Below are positions 17,901-25,412 of a stretch of 52,621 nucleotides of DNA, in pieces. The position numbers and the translations under genes are program-made. Each line of letters opens with the position of its first letter. Position 1 is the stretch's first letter. Source of the stretch: Solimonas sp047605265 (GTDB lineage Bacteria > Pseudomonadota > Gammaproteobacteria > Nevskiales > Nevskiaceae); assembly GCA_047605265.1 (NCBI GenBank), contig JASGFY010000015.1, forward strand, positions 1-52,621, written 5' to 3'. The notes under the pieces are model-generated. The model saw only the letters and a program-made list of their open reading frames with translations, did not search any database and was not told the DNA's origin.

Positions 17901-18110
17901 GTGCTGCCGCTGGCGATCTCGACCGGCGCCGGCTCCGGCGGCCAGAACGCCATCGGCACCGGCGTCATCGGCGGCATGATCGCGGCCACCATTCTCGCCA
18001 TTTTCTTCGTGCCGGTGTTCTTCGTCTGGGTGCGCAAGCTCGCCGAGCGCGACAGGGTCCGTCTCGAAGGCAAGCCGCCGCCGCACGGCGCGGCCGTGGA
18101 GGAACACTGA
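14955..18110 (+). CDS. RND multidrug efflux pump, inner-membrane subunit (AcrB type)
   Basis: The 1051-residue HAE1-family pump exports hydrophobic compounds using the proton gradient. The first transmembrane segment starts at MVNFFIDRPIFSWVIA. The proton-relay aspartates are D407 and D408 in GLLVDDAIVVVEN, and the matching lysine is K938 in GLSAKNAILIVEF, positions almost identical to AcrB. Two large periplasmic loops are present and the length is normal. The start at 14955 gives the canonical N terminus; sequence upstream in frame is repeat DNA. It overlaps nothing and is followed after 1 bp by the outer-membrane factor. Confidence 0.95.
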   Translation: MVNFFIDRPIFSWVIAIVIMLAGLLSIRSLPVAQYPAIAPPSISISVSYPGASAETVQNTVTQVIEQQLSGIDNLMYFSSESNKDGSMTITLTFEQGTDPDTAQVQVQNKLSLAQPQLPTDVQQQGIRVAKATKNFLLVVGFVSTDGRMDRNDISDFIVSSVQDPISRTKGVGDYQVFGSQYAMRIWLDPARLDSFGLTPVDVKTAITNQNVQISSGELGGLPAVEGQQLNATVIGPTRLQTIEDFQSILLRVNADGSQVRLRDVARVALGGESDSISALYNGKPASGIAIKLASGANALDTAANVRATIESLRATFPQGLDVVYPYDTTPFVKLSIEEVVKTLFEAIVLVFLVMYLFLQNLRATFIPTIAVPVVLLGTFAVLAAAGFTINTLTMFGMVLAIGLLVDDAIVVVENVERVMAEEHLSPKEATRKSMTQITGALVGIALVLSAVFLPMAFFGGSTGVIYRQFSITIIAAMSLSVLVALIFTPALCATILKPVDHDQHQRRGGFFGGFNRLFDAGNRRYERGVHGFIKRPGRYMLVYVVIVAVMGLLFTRIPTSFLPDEDQGLMFVQVTAPPGATSVRTDRALALVRDYLLNDEKDVVESVFSISGFNFSGRGQNSGMAFVSLKDWAERPGAGNRVQAIAGRVMAHFAGYRDAQIFAVAPPAVTELGNATGFDFALQDRGGLGHARLMEARNQLLGMAAQSKLLVATRPNGLSDEPQYKVDVDWEKASAFGLTVSDVNNTLSSAWGSSYINQFIDRGRVKRVYIQGDAPSRMVPEDFGRWYVRNGNNQMVPFSAFSSGHWAYGPPKLERYNGIASAEILGQPAPGHSTGEAMKEIETLTTKLPAGIGHEWTGLSYEERLSGGQAPALYAISMIVVFLCLAALYESWSIPLSVMLVVPLGVLGAVLATLLRGLGNDVYFQVGLLTTIGLSAKNAILIVEFAKDNYDRGMGLLDATVHAAHQRLRPILMTSFAFILGVLPLAISTGAGSGGQNAIGTGVIGGMIAATILAIFFVPVFFVWVRKLAERDRVRLEGKPPPHGAAVEEH

Positions 18111-18111
18111 C

Positions 18112-19557
18112 ATGCACAAGCGTTTCACGATGGCGGCCGCCGCCGCCGCGGCACTGGCTTCGGCCTGCACGCTGGAGCCGCATTACCGGCGTCCGGACGC
18201 GCCGGTCGCCGCCGGCTATGCCGCTGCGGCGAGCGAGGTGCCGGCGCAGCAGGCCGCCGCGGACATCGGCTGGCGCGAATTCTTCGCCGATCCGCGCCTG
18301 CAGAAGCTGATCGAGGTGGCGCTCGCCAACAACCGCGACCTGCGCGTGTCGATGCTCAACGTCGAGGCGGCGCGCGCGCAGTACCGCATCCAGCGCGCCG
18401 ACCTGCTGCCGACGATCAGCGGCAGCGCCACCGGCACCGGCCAGCGCACGCCGGACGATCTGACCTACTACCCGGACCACAACGTCTCGCACGACTACAG
18501 CGTCGGTGTCGGCTTCACCTCGTACGAGCTCGACCTGTTCGGCCGCGTGCGCAGCCTCAAGCGCCAGGCGCTCGAGTCCTACCTCAACTACGAGGAGACG
18601 CGGCGCAGCGCGCAGCTGACGCTGGTCGCCGAGGTCGCGAACGCCTATCTGACCTGGCTGTCCGACCAGGAACTGCTGCGGATGACGCAGGACACGTTCG
18701 ACAGCCAGCAGCAGTCGTTCGACCTCACGCAGAAGTCGTTCGACGCCGGCACCATCGACGCCCTCGATCTGCGCCAGGCGCAGACCACGCTGGAGACGGC
18801 GCGCGCCAACCTCGCGCAGTACAAGCGCCAGGTCGCGCAGGACCGCAATGCGCTGGTGCTGCTGCTCGGCGTGCCGTCGCTGCCGGCCGATCTGCCGCCG
18901 GGCCGCGACCTCGACACGCAGGAGCTGCTGACCGAGCTGCCGGCCGGCGTGCCGTCCGACGTGCTGACGCGCCGTCCCGACGTGCTGGCCGCCGAGCACA
19001 GCCTGATCGCCGCCAACGCCAACATCGGCGCGGCGCGCGCGGCGTTCTTCCCGAGCATCACGCTGACCGGCAGCTACGGCACCGCGAGCAGCGAGTTCAA
19101 GGGCCTATTCGACGCCGGCAGCGACGCCTGGACGTTCACGCCGACGATCAACGTGCCGATCTTCAACGCCGGAGCGCTGCGCGCCAATCTTGACCTGGCG
19201 AAGGTCCAGGAGAACATCGACGTCTCACAGTACGAGAAAGCGGTGCAGACCGCGTTCCGCGAAGTGTCCGACGCGCTGGCCGCGCGGGCGACGCTCGACG
19301 ACCAGCTCGCCGCGCAGCAGAAGCTGCTGGAAGCGAGCAGCGAGAGCTACCGGCTCGCCGACATGCGCTTCCGCGCCGGCGTCGACAGCTATCTGACGAC
19401 GCTCGACGCGCAGCGCTCGCTGTACGCGGCGCAGCAGGCCTACGTGTCGATCAAGCTCGCGCGCCTGCAGAACCTGGTGACCTTGTACAAGGCGCTCGGC
19501 GGCGGCTGGAACGAGCACACGGTTGCGCAGAACGCGAACGTCGCCGCCGCGCCGTAA
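18112..19557 (+). CDS. Outer-membrane efflux lipoprotein (NodT/OprM type)
   Basis: The 481-residue channel completes the tripartite pump. It begins with a lipoprotein signal ending LASAC (C19), followed by TLEPHYRRPDAP, the usual N terminus of NodT-family factors. Two OEP repeats follow, with long periplasmic helices (for example NRDLRVSMLNVEAARAQYRI and DALDLRQAQTTLETAR). The start codon is 1 bp beyond the pump stop, with GAGGAACACTGAC as ribosome site, so the three genes are one operon. Pump substrates may include toxic intermediates of the neighbouring pathway; this is inference only. Confidence 0.94.
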   Translation: MHKRFTMAAAAAAALASACTLEPHYRRPDAPVAAGYAAAASEVPAQQAAADIGWREFFADPRLQKLIEVALANNRDLRVSMLNVEAARAQYRIQRADLLPTISGSATGTGQRTPDDLTYYPDHNVSHDYSVGVGFTSYELDLFGRVRSLKRQALESYLNYEETRRSAQLTLVAEVANAYLTWLSDQELLRMTQDTFDSQQQSFDLTQKSFDAGTIDALDLRQAQTTLETARANLAQYKRQVAQDRNALVLLLGVPSLPADLPPGRDLDTQELLTELPAGVPSDVLTRRPDVLAAEHSLIAANANIGAARAAFFPSITLTGSYGTASSEFKGLFDAGSDAWTFTPTINVPIFNAGALRANLDLAKVQENIDVSQYEKAVQTAFREVSDALAARATLDDQLAAQQKLLEASSESYRLADMRFRAGVDSYLTTLDAQRSLYAAQQAYVSIKLARLQNLVTLYKALGGGWNEHTVAQNANVAAAP

Positions 19558-19574
19558 GGGCTTTCCGGTTGACG

Positions 19575-19619
19575 TGCCGTTCCGGCTCACGTCCTCGCAG
19601 GAGGATTCGCGGCAATGAC
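19575..19619. repeat. Dispersed palindromic repeat, copy 2
   Basis: Shares the cacgtcctcg, aggaggat and atgac blocks with 6101-6145. It lies at the convergent junction between the efflux operon and the XRE regulator and supplies that regulator's stop codon and last codons. Confidence 0.55.
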
Positions 19620-20504
19620 GGTGGCTTCAGCTCGTTCCCGCCATCGATGAAAAGTCCCGCGACGAGGCGTCCCCTGACGTGCCAGCGCGCGCAGCAGCGC
19701 GTCGCTGGCATCGTCGGCCGGAAAGAAACTCTCGACGCGCAGCTCGTCGGCGGTAACGTCGAGCGGCGTGCCGAAGGTAGTCAGCATCGAGAACAGGCGC
19801 ACACGCTGCGTGCCGATGACGAACTCGGTCGGCAGCACTGGCAGCGACGGCCGGCACAGGTCGATCTGCCGCCAGTGCCGCGGCAGTCCCGGATCGCGCA
19901 GCACCTCGTCGAGCACCGCCGCCACCGCAGGGTGCTCGAGCGCCTCGCGCGCGGTGCGCGCGAGTAGTGGTGGCGCGATCGCGTCGAAGTTGGCGATACG
20001 CGCACGCAGACCCCGTTCGTGCAGCATGAGCTTCAACAGATTGCGCGGCGCGTCGCCGCCGACCGCATGCCACATCGCGTCGTCGGCACCGAGCGCGCCG
20101 AGCAGCGGCCCGGCGACGGCGTTGGCGCGCAGCAGGTTCCAGGCGCGGTCGACAACGACAGCCGGATACGGCTCGTGGTGGCGCAGCAGCAGATCGAGCG
20201 CCTGCAGCGCTGGCTGCATGTCCGGCGCCTCGAGCGGGCGCTGCGGATAGAGGCCGGCGTAGCCGGCGGCGAACAGCAGGCGGTTGCGTTCGCGCAGCGG
20301 CAGATCGAGGGTCTCGGCCAGCTGCAGCACCATCTCGCGGCTCGGCTGCGCGCGGCCCGATTCGAGAAAGCTGAGGTGGCGTTGCGAGACGTCGGCGCGC
20401 AGTGCGAGTTCGAGCTGCGACAGGCGGCGGCCGCGGCGGCAGTCGCGCAGCAGGCGGCCGAAGTCCGGCGGGTCGTTTCCGTGCGTCGTCGGCGAAGGCG
20501 GCAT
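19587..20504 (-). CDS. XRE-family regulator with MmyB-like ligand domain
   Basis: The 305-residue protein has an N-terminal lambda-type helix-turn-helix (LLRDCRRGRRLSQLELALRA, then SQRHLSFLESGRAQPSREMV). The C-terminal MmyB-like PAS-type domain starts near YPAVVVDRAWNLLRANAVAG. Such proteins are common actinobacterial and proteobacterial regulators of nearby oxidoreductases. The start at 20504 gives a short tail before the DNA-binding domain. It is divergent from the DUF2834 gene, with a perfect 17-bp palindrome between them. The last residues, about ATVIAANPPART, are encoded by a dispersed repeat, so the original C terminus may have been replaced. Confidence 0.88.
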   Translation of the reverse strand: MPPSPTTHGNDPPDFGRLLRDCRRGRRLSQLELALRADVSQRHLSFLESGRAQPSREMVLQLAETLDLPLRERNRLLFAAGYAGLYPQRPLEAPDMQPALQALDLLLRHHEPYPAVVVDRAWNLLRANAVAGPLLGALGADDAMWHAVGGDAPRNLLKLMLHERGLRARIANFDAIAPPLLARTAREALEHPAVAAVLDEVLRDPGLPRHWRQIDLCRPSLPVLPTEFVIGTQRVRLFSMLTTFGTPLDVTADELRVESFFPADDASDALLRALARQGTPRRGTFHRWRERAEATVIAANPPART

Positions 20505-20537
20505 GGCGGCATTTTGGCACGCGCGCGCGCCGCGCCG

Positions 20538-20554
20538 ATTACCGCGGCGGTAAT
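20538..20554. promoter_or_regulatory. Palindrome between XRE and DUF2834 genes
   Basis: Perfect 8-bp arms attaccgc and gcggtaat around a central G, 34 bp before the XRE start. A good candidate for the XRE operator. A single half-site gcggtaat recurs at about 21490. Confidence 0.55.
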
Positions 20555-20624
20555 TGAACCCGTGCTCGGTGGCGCGCACGCTGGCGGCGACCGCTGCAGG
20601 TCCGTCCGCCCGAGGAACCCCGCC

Positions 20625-20957
20625 ATGCCCCGCCACGTCGTGCTTGTCCTGCTCGTCCTGGTCATCGCCGGCTTCGCCGCGCTGTCCGGCTACGCATTGC
20701 TGCAGTACGGCTACCGGGGCATCTTCGCGCACCTGTTCGCCAACAGCGCCGGCTGGCAGGCGCTCGCCGATCTGGTCATCGCTTGTACGCTGGCGATGGT
20801 CTGGATGGTGGCCGATGCGCGCCACAGCGGCCGCACTGCATGGCCGTACTTGCTGCTGACGCTGGCGCTCGGCTCGTTCGGGCCGCTGCTCTACCTGCTG
20901 GTCGGGATGCTCGGTCGCGGCGCCGCGGCGGAGCGCCGCGCGCCGGCCCGCGGCTGA
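20625..20957 (+). CDS. DUF2834 small membrane protein
   Basis: The 110-residue protein has three hydrophobic segments: VVLVLLVLVIAGFAAL, LADLVIACTLAMVWMV and YLLLTLALGSFGPLLYLLVG. A conserved middle IFAHLFANSAGWQALADLV matches DUF2834, a family of small inner-membrane proteins without known function. CGAGGAACCCCGCC precedes the ATG. It is divergent from the XRE regulator, which probably controls it. Confidence 0.78.
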   Translation: MPRHVVLVLLVLVIAGFAALSGYALLQYGYRGIFAHLFANSAGWQALADLVIACTLAMVWMVADARHSGRTAWPYLLLTLALGSFGPLLYLLVGMLGRGAAAERRAPARG

Positions 20958-21032
20958 ATCGCGCGCCGCGGGCGCGATGCCGTCGCGCCGCCGCGACGCT
21001 AAGCTTGGCGGCCCTTCCCGCCGAATGCCTCG

Positions 21033-21479
21033 ATGGAGATCGTGATGCTGCTGCCCGAACTGCCCAACGCCGGCCAGCCTTTCCCGCAGGTGTCGACCGC
21101 CGGCCGGCCGAGCGCCGAGCAGTTCGCGCTCGCCCGGCAGCGCGGGGTCGGCATGGTCGTCAACCTGTGCCCGCACAGCGAACCCGCCGCGTACGACGAG
21201 CCGTCGCTGGTCGAGGCGCTGGGCCTGCGCTACGTCAACATCCCGATCGCCAACGCCGGCGATCTGAGCGAAGCCAATGCGCGCCGGCTCGCCGATGCGC
21301 TCGCGCAGGCCGAAGGCGCGGCGCTCGTGCACTGCGCGAGCAGCAACCGCGTCGGCGCGCTGTTCGCGCTCAAGGCATTCTGGCTGGACGGCAAGGGCGC
21401 CGAAGAGGCGCTGGCGATCGGCCGCGCCGCCGGCCTCAAGGCGATGGAGCCGGCGGTGCGCCAGCTGATCGGCACCTGA
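21033..21479 (+). CDS. DUF442/BLH-type protein tyrosine phosphatase-like protein
   Basis: The 148-residue protein belongs to the small phosphatase-like family often found fused or adjacent to beta-lactamase-like hydrolases. The phosphatase P-loop is VHCASSNRVGAL with C101 and R106 (C-x4-R). N-terminal VVNLCPHSEPAAYDE and YVNIPIANAGDL complete the fold. Family members include sulfide-oxidation-linked proteins, but no such genes are near, so the substrate is unknown. The first ATG at 21033 is used; an ATG four codons later is also possible. Confidence 0.82.
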   Translation: MEIVMLLPELPNAGQPFPQVSTAGRPSAEQFALARQRGVGMVVNLCPHSEPAAYDEPSLVEALGLRYVNIPIANAGDLSEANARRLADALAQAEGAALVHCASSNRVGALFALKAFWLDGKGAEEALAIGRAAGLKAMEPAVRQLIGT

Positions 21480-21528
21480 GCGCGCAATCGCGGTAATGAA
21501 AAAGCCGTCCGTCAGAGCCGCGGCGGCG

Positions 21529-22350
21529 TCATTCGCCGCCCTCGCCGCTGAGCTGGTTCGACAGCTGGCGCGCGGCGCTCACCAGCGCATCCTGCAGCGC
21601 GGGTAGGCCGGCGCGTTTCAGCGCGCCGCCAATGCCGATTGCGACCAGCGCGTGGCTGAGCTTGGCGCGCGTGCGCCAGACCGGCGCGGCGAGCACGGTG
21701 ACGCCGGAAATGTAATTGCCGTTGTCGATCGCGAAGCCCTGCTGCCGCGTCTGCTCGACCTGCTCCCGCCAGGCGGCGAAGCTCGGCGGCTCGTCCCAGC
21801 GCAGTGTCTTGAAGCGCGCTTCGATCTTGGCTTCCGGATGATCGCCGAACGCGGCGATGCAGCGGCCGGTGGCGCTGATCAGCGCCGGGAAGCGGCTGCC
21901 GACCTGCGCGCTGAGCTGGAAGTTGTGGCCGGACTGCGAAGTGGCGACGACGACGATGTGGTCGAGGCCGACGATGTGCACGCCGAGCATCGTCACGTCG
22001 AAGCGCTGGCTGATGCGGTCCATCAGCGGCTGCGCCAGATCGTTGAAGCGGTTGCGACGCAGCCAGTCGCGCGCCAGCGTCAGCACGCCGGCTTCGAGCG
22101 AGTAGCGCTTGGTGTCCGGATCGAAGGCGACGAATTCTTCGGCGACCAGCGCGCGCAGCACATAGAGGCAGGTACTCGGCACGAGGCCGAGTTCGCGCGC
22201 GATCGCCTGCAGGCCGAGCGGCGCGTTGCTCTTGCCGAGCAGGCGCAGCACGGCGGCGGCGCGCGAGATCGCCGGCGCCTTGCTGGCTTCGACGGCGCTG
22301 GCGAGCTCGCGATCGGGGCGGCTGTTGCTGCGGAGTGGGTTGGCGGTCAT
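21529..22350 (-). CDS. IclR-family transcriptional regulator
   Basis: The 273-residue protein has an N-terminal winged helix (AISRAAAVLRLLGKSNAPLG, LQAIARELGLVPSTCLYVLRAL) and the IclR effector domain from about residue 90 (FDVTMLGVHIVGLDHIVVVA, SATGRCIAAFGDH). It is divergent from the acyl-CoA ligase that opens the second catabolic block, so it probably controls that operon. The ATG at 22350 follows GGGAAACTCGCC; a longer in-frame start exists at 22392. IclR proteins act as repressors or activators of aromatic and fatty-acid catabolism. Confidence 0.9.
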   Translation of the reverse strand: MTANPLRSNSRPDRELASAVEASKAPAISRAAAVLRLLGKSNAPLGLQAIARELGLVPSTCLYVLRALVAEEFVAFDPDTKRYSLEAGVLTLARDWLRRNRFNDLAQPLMDRISQRFDVTMLGVHIVGLDHIVVVATSQSGHNFQLSAQVGSRFPALISATGRCIAAFGDHPEAKIEARFKTLRWDEPPSFAAWREQVEQTRQQGFAIDNGNYISGVTVLAAPVWRTRAKLSHALVAIGIGGALKRAGLPALQDALVSAARQLSNQLSGEGGE

Positions 22351-22387
22351 CGGCGAGTTTCCCGGTTGTTCAACATGGAGAATGACA

Positions 22388-22400
22388 TTCAATATTTGAA
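22388..22400. promoter_or_regulatory. Small AT-rich palindrome in the IclR/ligase intergenic region
   Basis: Arms ttcaa and ttgaa flank tat, within the only AT-rich patch of the divergent intergenic region. It could be an IclR half-operator or part of a promoter; support is positional only. Confidence 0.3.
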
Positions 22401-22499
22401 ATAGCCAGCGATCTGCGGCATGCTGCCGGCCCTTGATGAACGACGCTGACGAGCGACGCCGCCGACCGGTGTCGCGCGCGAACCACGAAAAATCGATCG

Positions 22500-24074
22500 A
22501 TGGCCAAGCCCACCGCCAAGCTGACGGATTACACCCGCTACGCCGACGCCCAGCAGCACGCGACTTCCGCAGCGCTGTGGGAGCTGTTCGACGGCGGCCG
22601 CGAGACGTTCAACATCGCGCACGAGTGCATCACGCGCCACGCCAAGGGTGACGGCCGCGCCGCCGTGCGCATCGCGCGCGCCGACGGCACGGACGAAATC
22701 CTCAGCTTCGACACGATCGCCGCCGGCGCGGCGCGTTTCGCGCACTGGCTCGACGCCAATGGCGTGAAGCCGGGCGAGCGCATCGCCTTCATGCTGGAGC
22801 CTTCGCTGCCGTTCTACGTCTGCCTGTTCGGCGCGATGCAGACCGGCGCGATCAGCGTGCCGCTGTTCACGCTGTTCGGTCCCGACGCGCTGCGCCTGCG
22901 CATCGACGACTGCAAGCCGACGATCCTCATCACCAACGCCGAGAAGGCCGAGGTCGCGCGGCAGATCGACGGCCTGCGCGTCGTCGTCGCCGACCAGAGC
23001 CTGCTCGACGGGATCGCGAAGTTTCCCGCGACGTACGAGCCGAAGACCAAGGCCAACGACCTCGCCGTGTTCCAGTACACGTCCGGCACCACGCGCGAGC
23101 TGCCGGCCGCGGTCAAGCACACGCACCGTTCGGTCGTCACGCTGATGTTTGCGGCGCTGTACGGCACCGGCATCCGTCCGGGCGACGAGTTCTTCTGTCC
23201 GTCGTCGCCGGCCTGGGGCCACGGCCTGTGGCACGGCACGCTGGCGCCGCTGGCGCTCGGCGTCAGCACCGGCACCTTCGCCGGCCGCTTCGACGCGGTG
23301 CGCCTGATGAAGGGCCTGCAGGACTTCGGCATCACCAACATGTCGGCGGCGGCCACGCACTACCGCATGATGCGCAACACGGGTCGCGCGTCTGAGTTCA
23401 AGTTCCACTTCAAGAAGCTGTCGTTCACCGGCGAGCCGATCGATCCGGCGACGCTGGACTTCATCGACAAGACCTTCCACGTGCATGCCTGCAGCATGTA
23501 CGGCACGACCGAGATCGGCGTGGTGCTCGTCAACTATCCGGGCGCCGACGATTTCGTCGTCAAGCCCGGCTCGCTCGGCAAGCCGATCCCGGGCCTCAAG
23601 CTCGAAGTGCATCGTCCCGACGGCACGCAGACCGCGCCGAACGAAGTCGGCGAGCTGATGCTGTGGAAGAAGGATCACTGGGAGACGACCAAGGATCGCG
23701 CCAAGGTCGACGACGAAGGCTATCTCTACCACTGCGGCCGCGCCGACGACGTCATCATCTCGGCCGGCTGGACGATGAGCGCGGTGGAGATCGAGCACAC
23801 CATGCTCAAGCATCCGAACGTCAAGGAGGTCGGCGTGATCGGCGTGCCGGACGAGACGCGCGGCCAGGTCGCCAAGGCCTTCGTCGTGAGCGATCGCGAG
23901 CCGAGCGAGGCGTTCGTCACCGAGCTGCAGAATTTCACGCGCGAGAAGCTGAGCCAGCACGAGTTCCCGCGCCACATCGCCTTCGTCGCCGAGCTGCCGA
24001 AGACGCCGGCCGGCAAGGTCCACCGCAAGGTCCTGCGCGATCGAGAGACCGCCGCTGCGGCGGCCGCCGCCTGA
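22500..24074 (+). CDS. AMP-forming acyl-CoA ligase with unusual P-loop
   Basis: The 524-residue adenylate-forming enzyme should activate a carboxylic acid to its CoA thioester. Most family motifs are normal: MYGTTEIG near residue 335, GYLYHCGRADDVI and the C-terminal TPAGKVHRK lysine. The phosphate-binding loop reads TSGTTRELPAAVKH (194-207) instead of SGTTGxPKG, so the usual G and PKG residues are missing although TSGTT is intact. N-terminal FNIAHECITRH resembles acetyl- and medium-chain/benzoate ligases. The ribosome site is weak. First gene of a run with MaoC and CaiB genes, divergent from the IclR regulator. Confidence 0.88.
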   Translation: MAKPTAKLTDYTRYADAQQHATSAALWELFDGGRETFNIAHECITRHAKGDGRAAVRIARADGTDEILSFDTIAAGAARFAHWLDANGVKPGERIAFMLEPSLPFYVCLFGAMQTGAISVPLFTLFGPDALRLRIDDCKPTILITNAEKAEVARQIDGLRVVVADQSLLDGIAKFPATYEPKTKANDLAVFQYTSGTTRELPAAVKHTHRSVVTLMFAALYGTGIRPGDEFFCPSSPAWGHGLWHGTLAPLALGVSTGTFAGRFDAVRLMKGLQDFGITNMSAAATHYRMMRNTGRASEFKFHFKKLSFTGEPIDPATLDFIDKTFHVHACSMYGTTEIGVVLVNYPGADDFVVKPGSLGKPIPGLKLEVHRPDGTQTAPNEVGELMLWKKDHWETTKDRAKVDDEGYLYHCGRADDVIISAGWTMSAVEIEHTMLKHPNVKEVGVIGVPDETRGQVAKAFVVSDREPSEAFVTELQNFTREKLSQHEFPRHIAFVAELPKTPAGKVHRKVLRDRETAAAAAAA

Positions 24075-24113
24075 CCCCTTTTTATGAATTGCTGATATCC
24101 GAGGAGACACAGC

Positions 24114-25247
24114 ATGGCTGACGGTACCAACAAATTCCCCAAGATCACTGAAGAAGGTCTCGCGTCGCTGCGCGAGCGCATCGGCGTGCCGATCGTCGAC
24201 ACGGTCGAGCCGTGGAACTACGAGGCCACGCGCGACGCGATCCGCCACTACGCGCACGGCATCGGCGACGACAACCCGCTGTGGTGCGATCCGGCCTACG
24301 CCGCGAAGACCAAGTACGGCACGCTGGTCGCGCTGCCGAGCTTTCTGTTCTCGATGAGCCGCATCGTCTCCGGCTACTGCGGCGGCCTGTCCGGCGTGCA
24401 CGCGATGTGGGCCGGCGCCGACTGGACCTGGTACAAGCCGATCCTGCGCAACGACGTCATCACCACGCAGGCCTACCTCAAGGATCTGGTCGAGCACCAG
24501 ACCAAGTTCGCCGGCCGCGCCTTCCAGCAGATCTACCACGTCGACTTCTTCCGCAAGGGCGAGAAGGTCGCCGAGGCCGATTCCTGGGTGTTCCGCACCG
24601 ACCGCGACGAGGCGCGCGAGCGCGGCACCAAGTACACGGAGACCAAGGGCAAGGTCGTGCCGTTCACCGACGATCAGCTCAAGGAGTTCTACAAGCTCTA
24701 CGAGAACGAAGAGATTCGCGGCGCCAGGACGCGCTACTGGGAAGACGTCAAGGAAGGCGAAGAGCTGCCGAAGATGCTCAAGGGCCCGATGACGGTCACC
24801 GGCTTCATCGGCTACGCGCAGGGCTGGGGCGGCCTCTACATCCGCGCCAACAAGCTGGCGTGGAAGCTGCAGCAGAAGCATCCGGGCGCTGGCATCAAGA
24901 ACCGCTTCAACGTGCCGGATTGCCCGGAGCGCGTGCACTGGGATGAGGCCTTCGCGCTGGAAGTCGGCGCGCCGGGCGCGTACGACTACGGCCCGGAGCG
25001 CTGCTCGTGGCTGACGCACCAGGTCACCAACTGGGCCGGCGACGACGGCTTCCTGCGCAAGGCCAAGAGCCAGATCCGCCGCCACAACCCGGACGGCGAC
25101 GTGATCGTCATCGACGGCACGGTGACGCGCAAGTACGTCGAGGACGGCAAGCATCTCGTCGAGATCAGCCAGAAGGCGACGACGCATCGCGGCGAGCTGT
25201 CGGCGAGCGGCATCGCCGTCGTCGAACTGCCGAGTCGCGGCAAGTAA
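24114..25247 (+). CDS. MaoC-like acyl dehydratase (double hotdog)
   Basis: The 377-residue protein contains two hotdog halves. The N-terminal half has IGDDNPLWCDPAYAAKTKYG, the hydratase-2-like motif with the usual histidine replaced by tryptophan. The C-terminal half begins near YWEDVKEGEELP and carries RVHWDEAFALEVGAPGAYD and CSWLTHQVTNWAGDDGF, the conserved block of this large dehydratase subfamily. It probably adds water to, or removes it from, an enoyl-CoA. GAGGAGACACAGC gives a strong ribosome site 39 bp after the ligase stop, so the two are co-transcribed. Exact substrate is unknown. Confidence 0.86.
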   Translation: MADGTNKFPKITEEGLASLRERIGVPIVDTVEPWNYEATRDAIRHYAHGIGDDNPLWCDPAYAAKTKYGTLVALPSFLFSMSRIVSGYCGGLSGVHAMWAGADWTWYKPILRNDVITTQAYLKDLVEHQTKFAGRAFQQIYHVDFFRKGEKVAEADSWVFRTDRDEARERGTKYTETKGKVVPFTDDQLKEFYKLYENEEIRGARTRYWEDVKEGEELPKMLKGPMTVTGFIGYAQGWGGLYIRANKLAWKLQQKHPGAGIKNRFNVPDCPERVHWDEAFALEVGAPGAYDYGPERCSWLTHQVTNWAGDDGFLRKAKSQIRRHNPDGDVIVIDGTVTRKYVEDGKHLVEISQKATTHRGELSASGIAVVELPSRGK

Positions 25248-25257
25248 GCTTGCATTG

Positions 25258-25385
25258 AAGCCCCCTCTCTCCTTGCGGGAGAGGGGCGGGGAGAGGGGGC
25301 GCCGGCGCAAGCCGGCGTCTGCCGTTTTGCGGGTATCCCTCTCCCGGCGCTTGCGCGCCACCCTCTCCCGCGAGCGGGCGAGGGA
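25258..25385. repeat. Dispersed CCCTCTCC inverted-repeat cluster
   Basis: About 128 bp between the MaoC and CaiB genes built from repeated cctctctcc/ggagagggg and ccctctcccg/gagcgggcgaggga blocks plus a gccggcg/cgccggc hairpin. Same family as 14865-14950 and 33546-33594. It may reduce read-through inside this operon. Confidence 0.7.
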
Positions 25386-25412
25386 ATGAGGGAACCGACG
25401 CCGAGGAAGCTG

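Noticed and set aside
14733..18170. Long minus-strand frame opposite the RND pump
   Set aside because: Translation is Arg/Asp/Ala-rich with no recognisable domain; the plus strand encodes a textbook AcrB-type pump.
25258..25385. CRISPR-like or riboswitch-like element in the MaoC/CaiB gap
   Set aside because: Repeats are irregular inverted blocks of a known dispersed type, without spacers or aptamer features.
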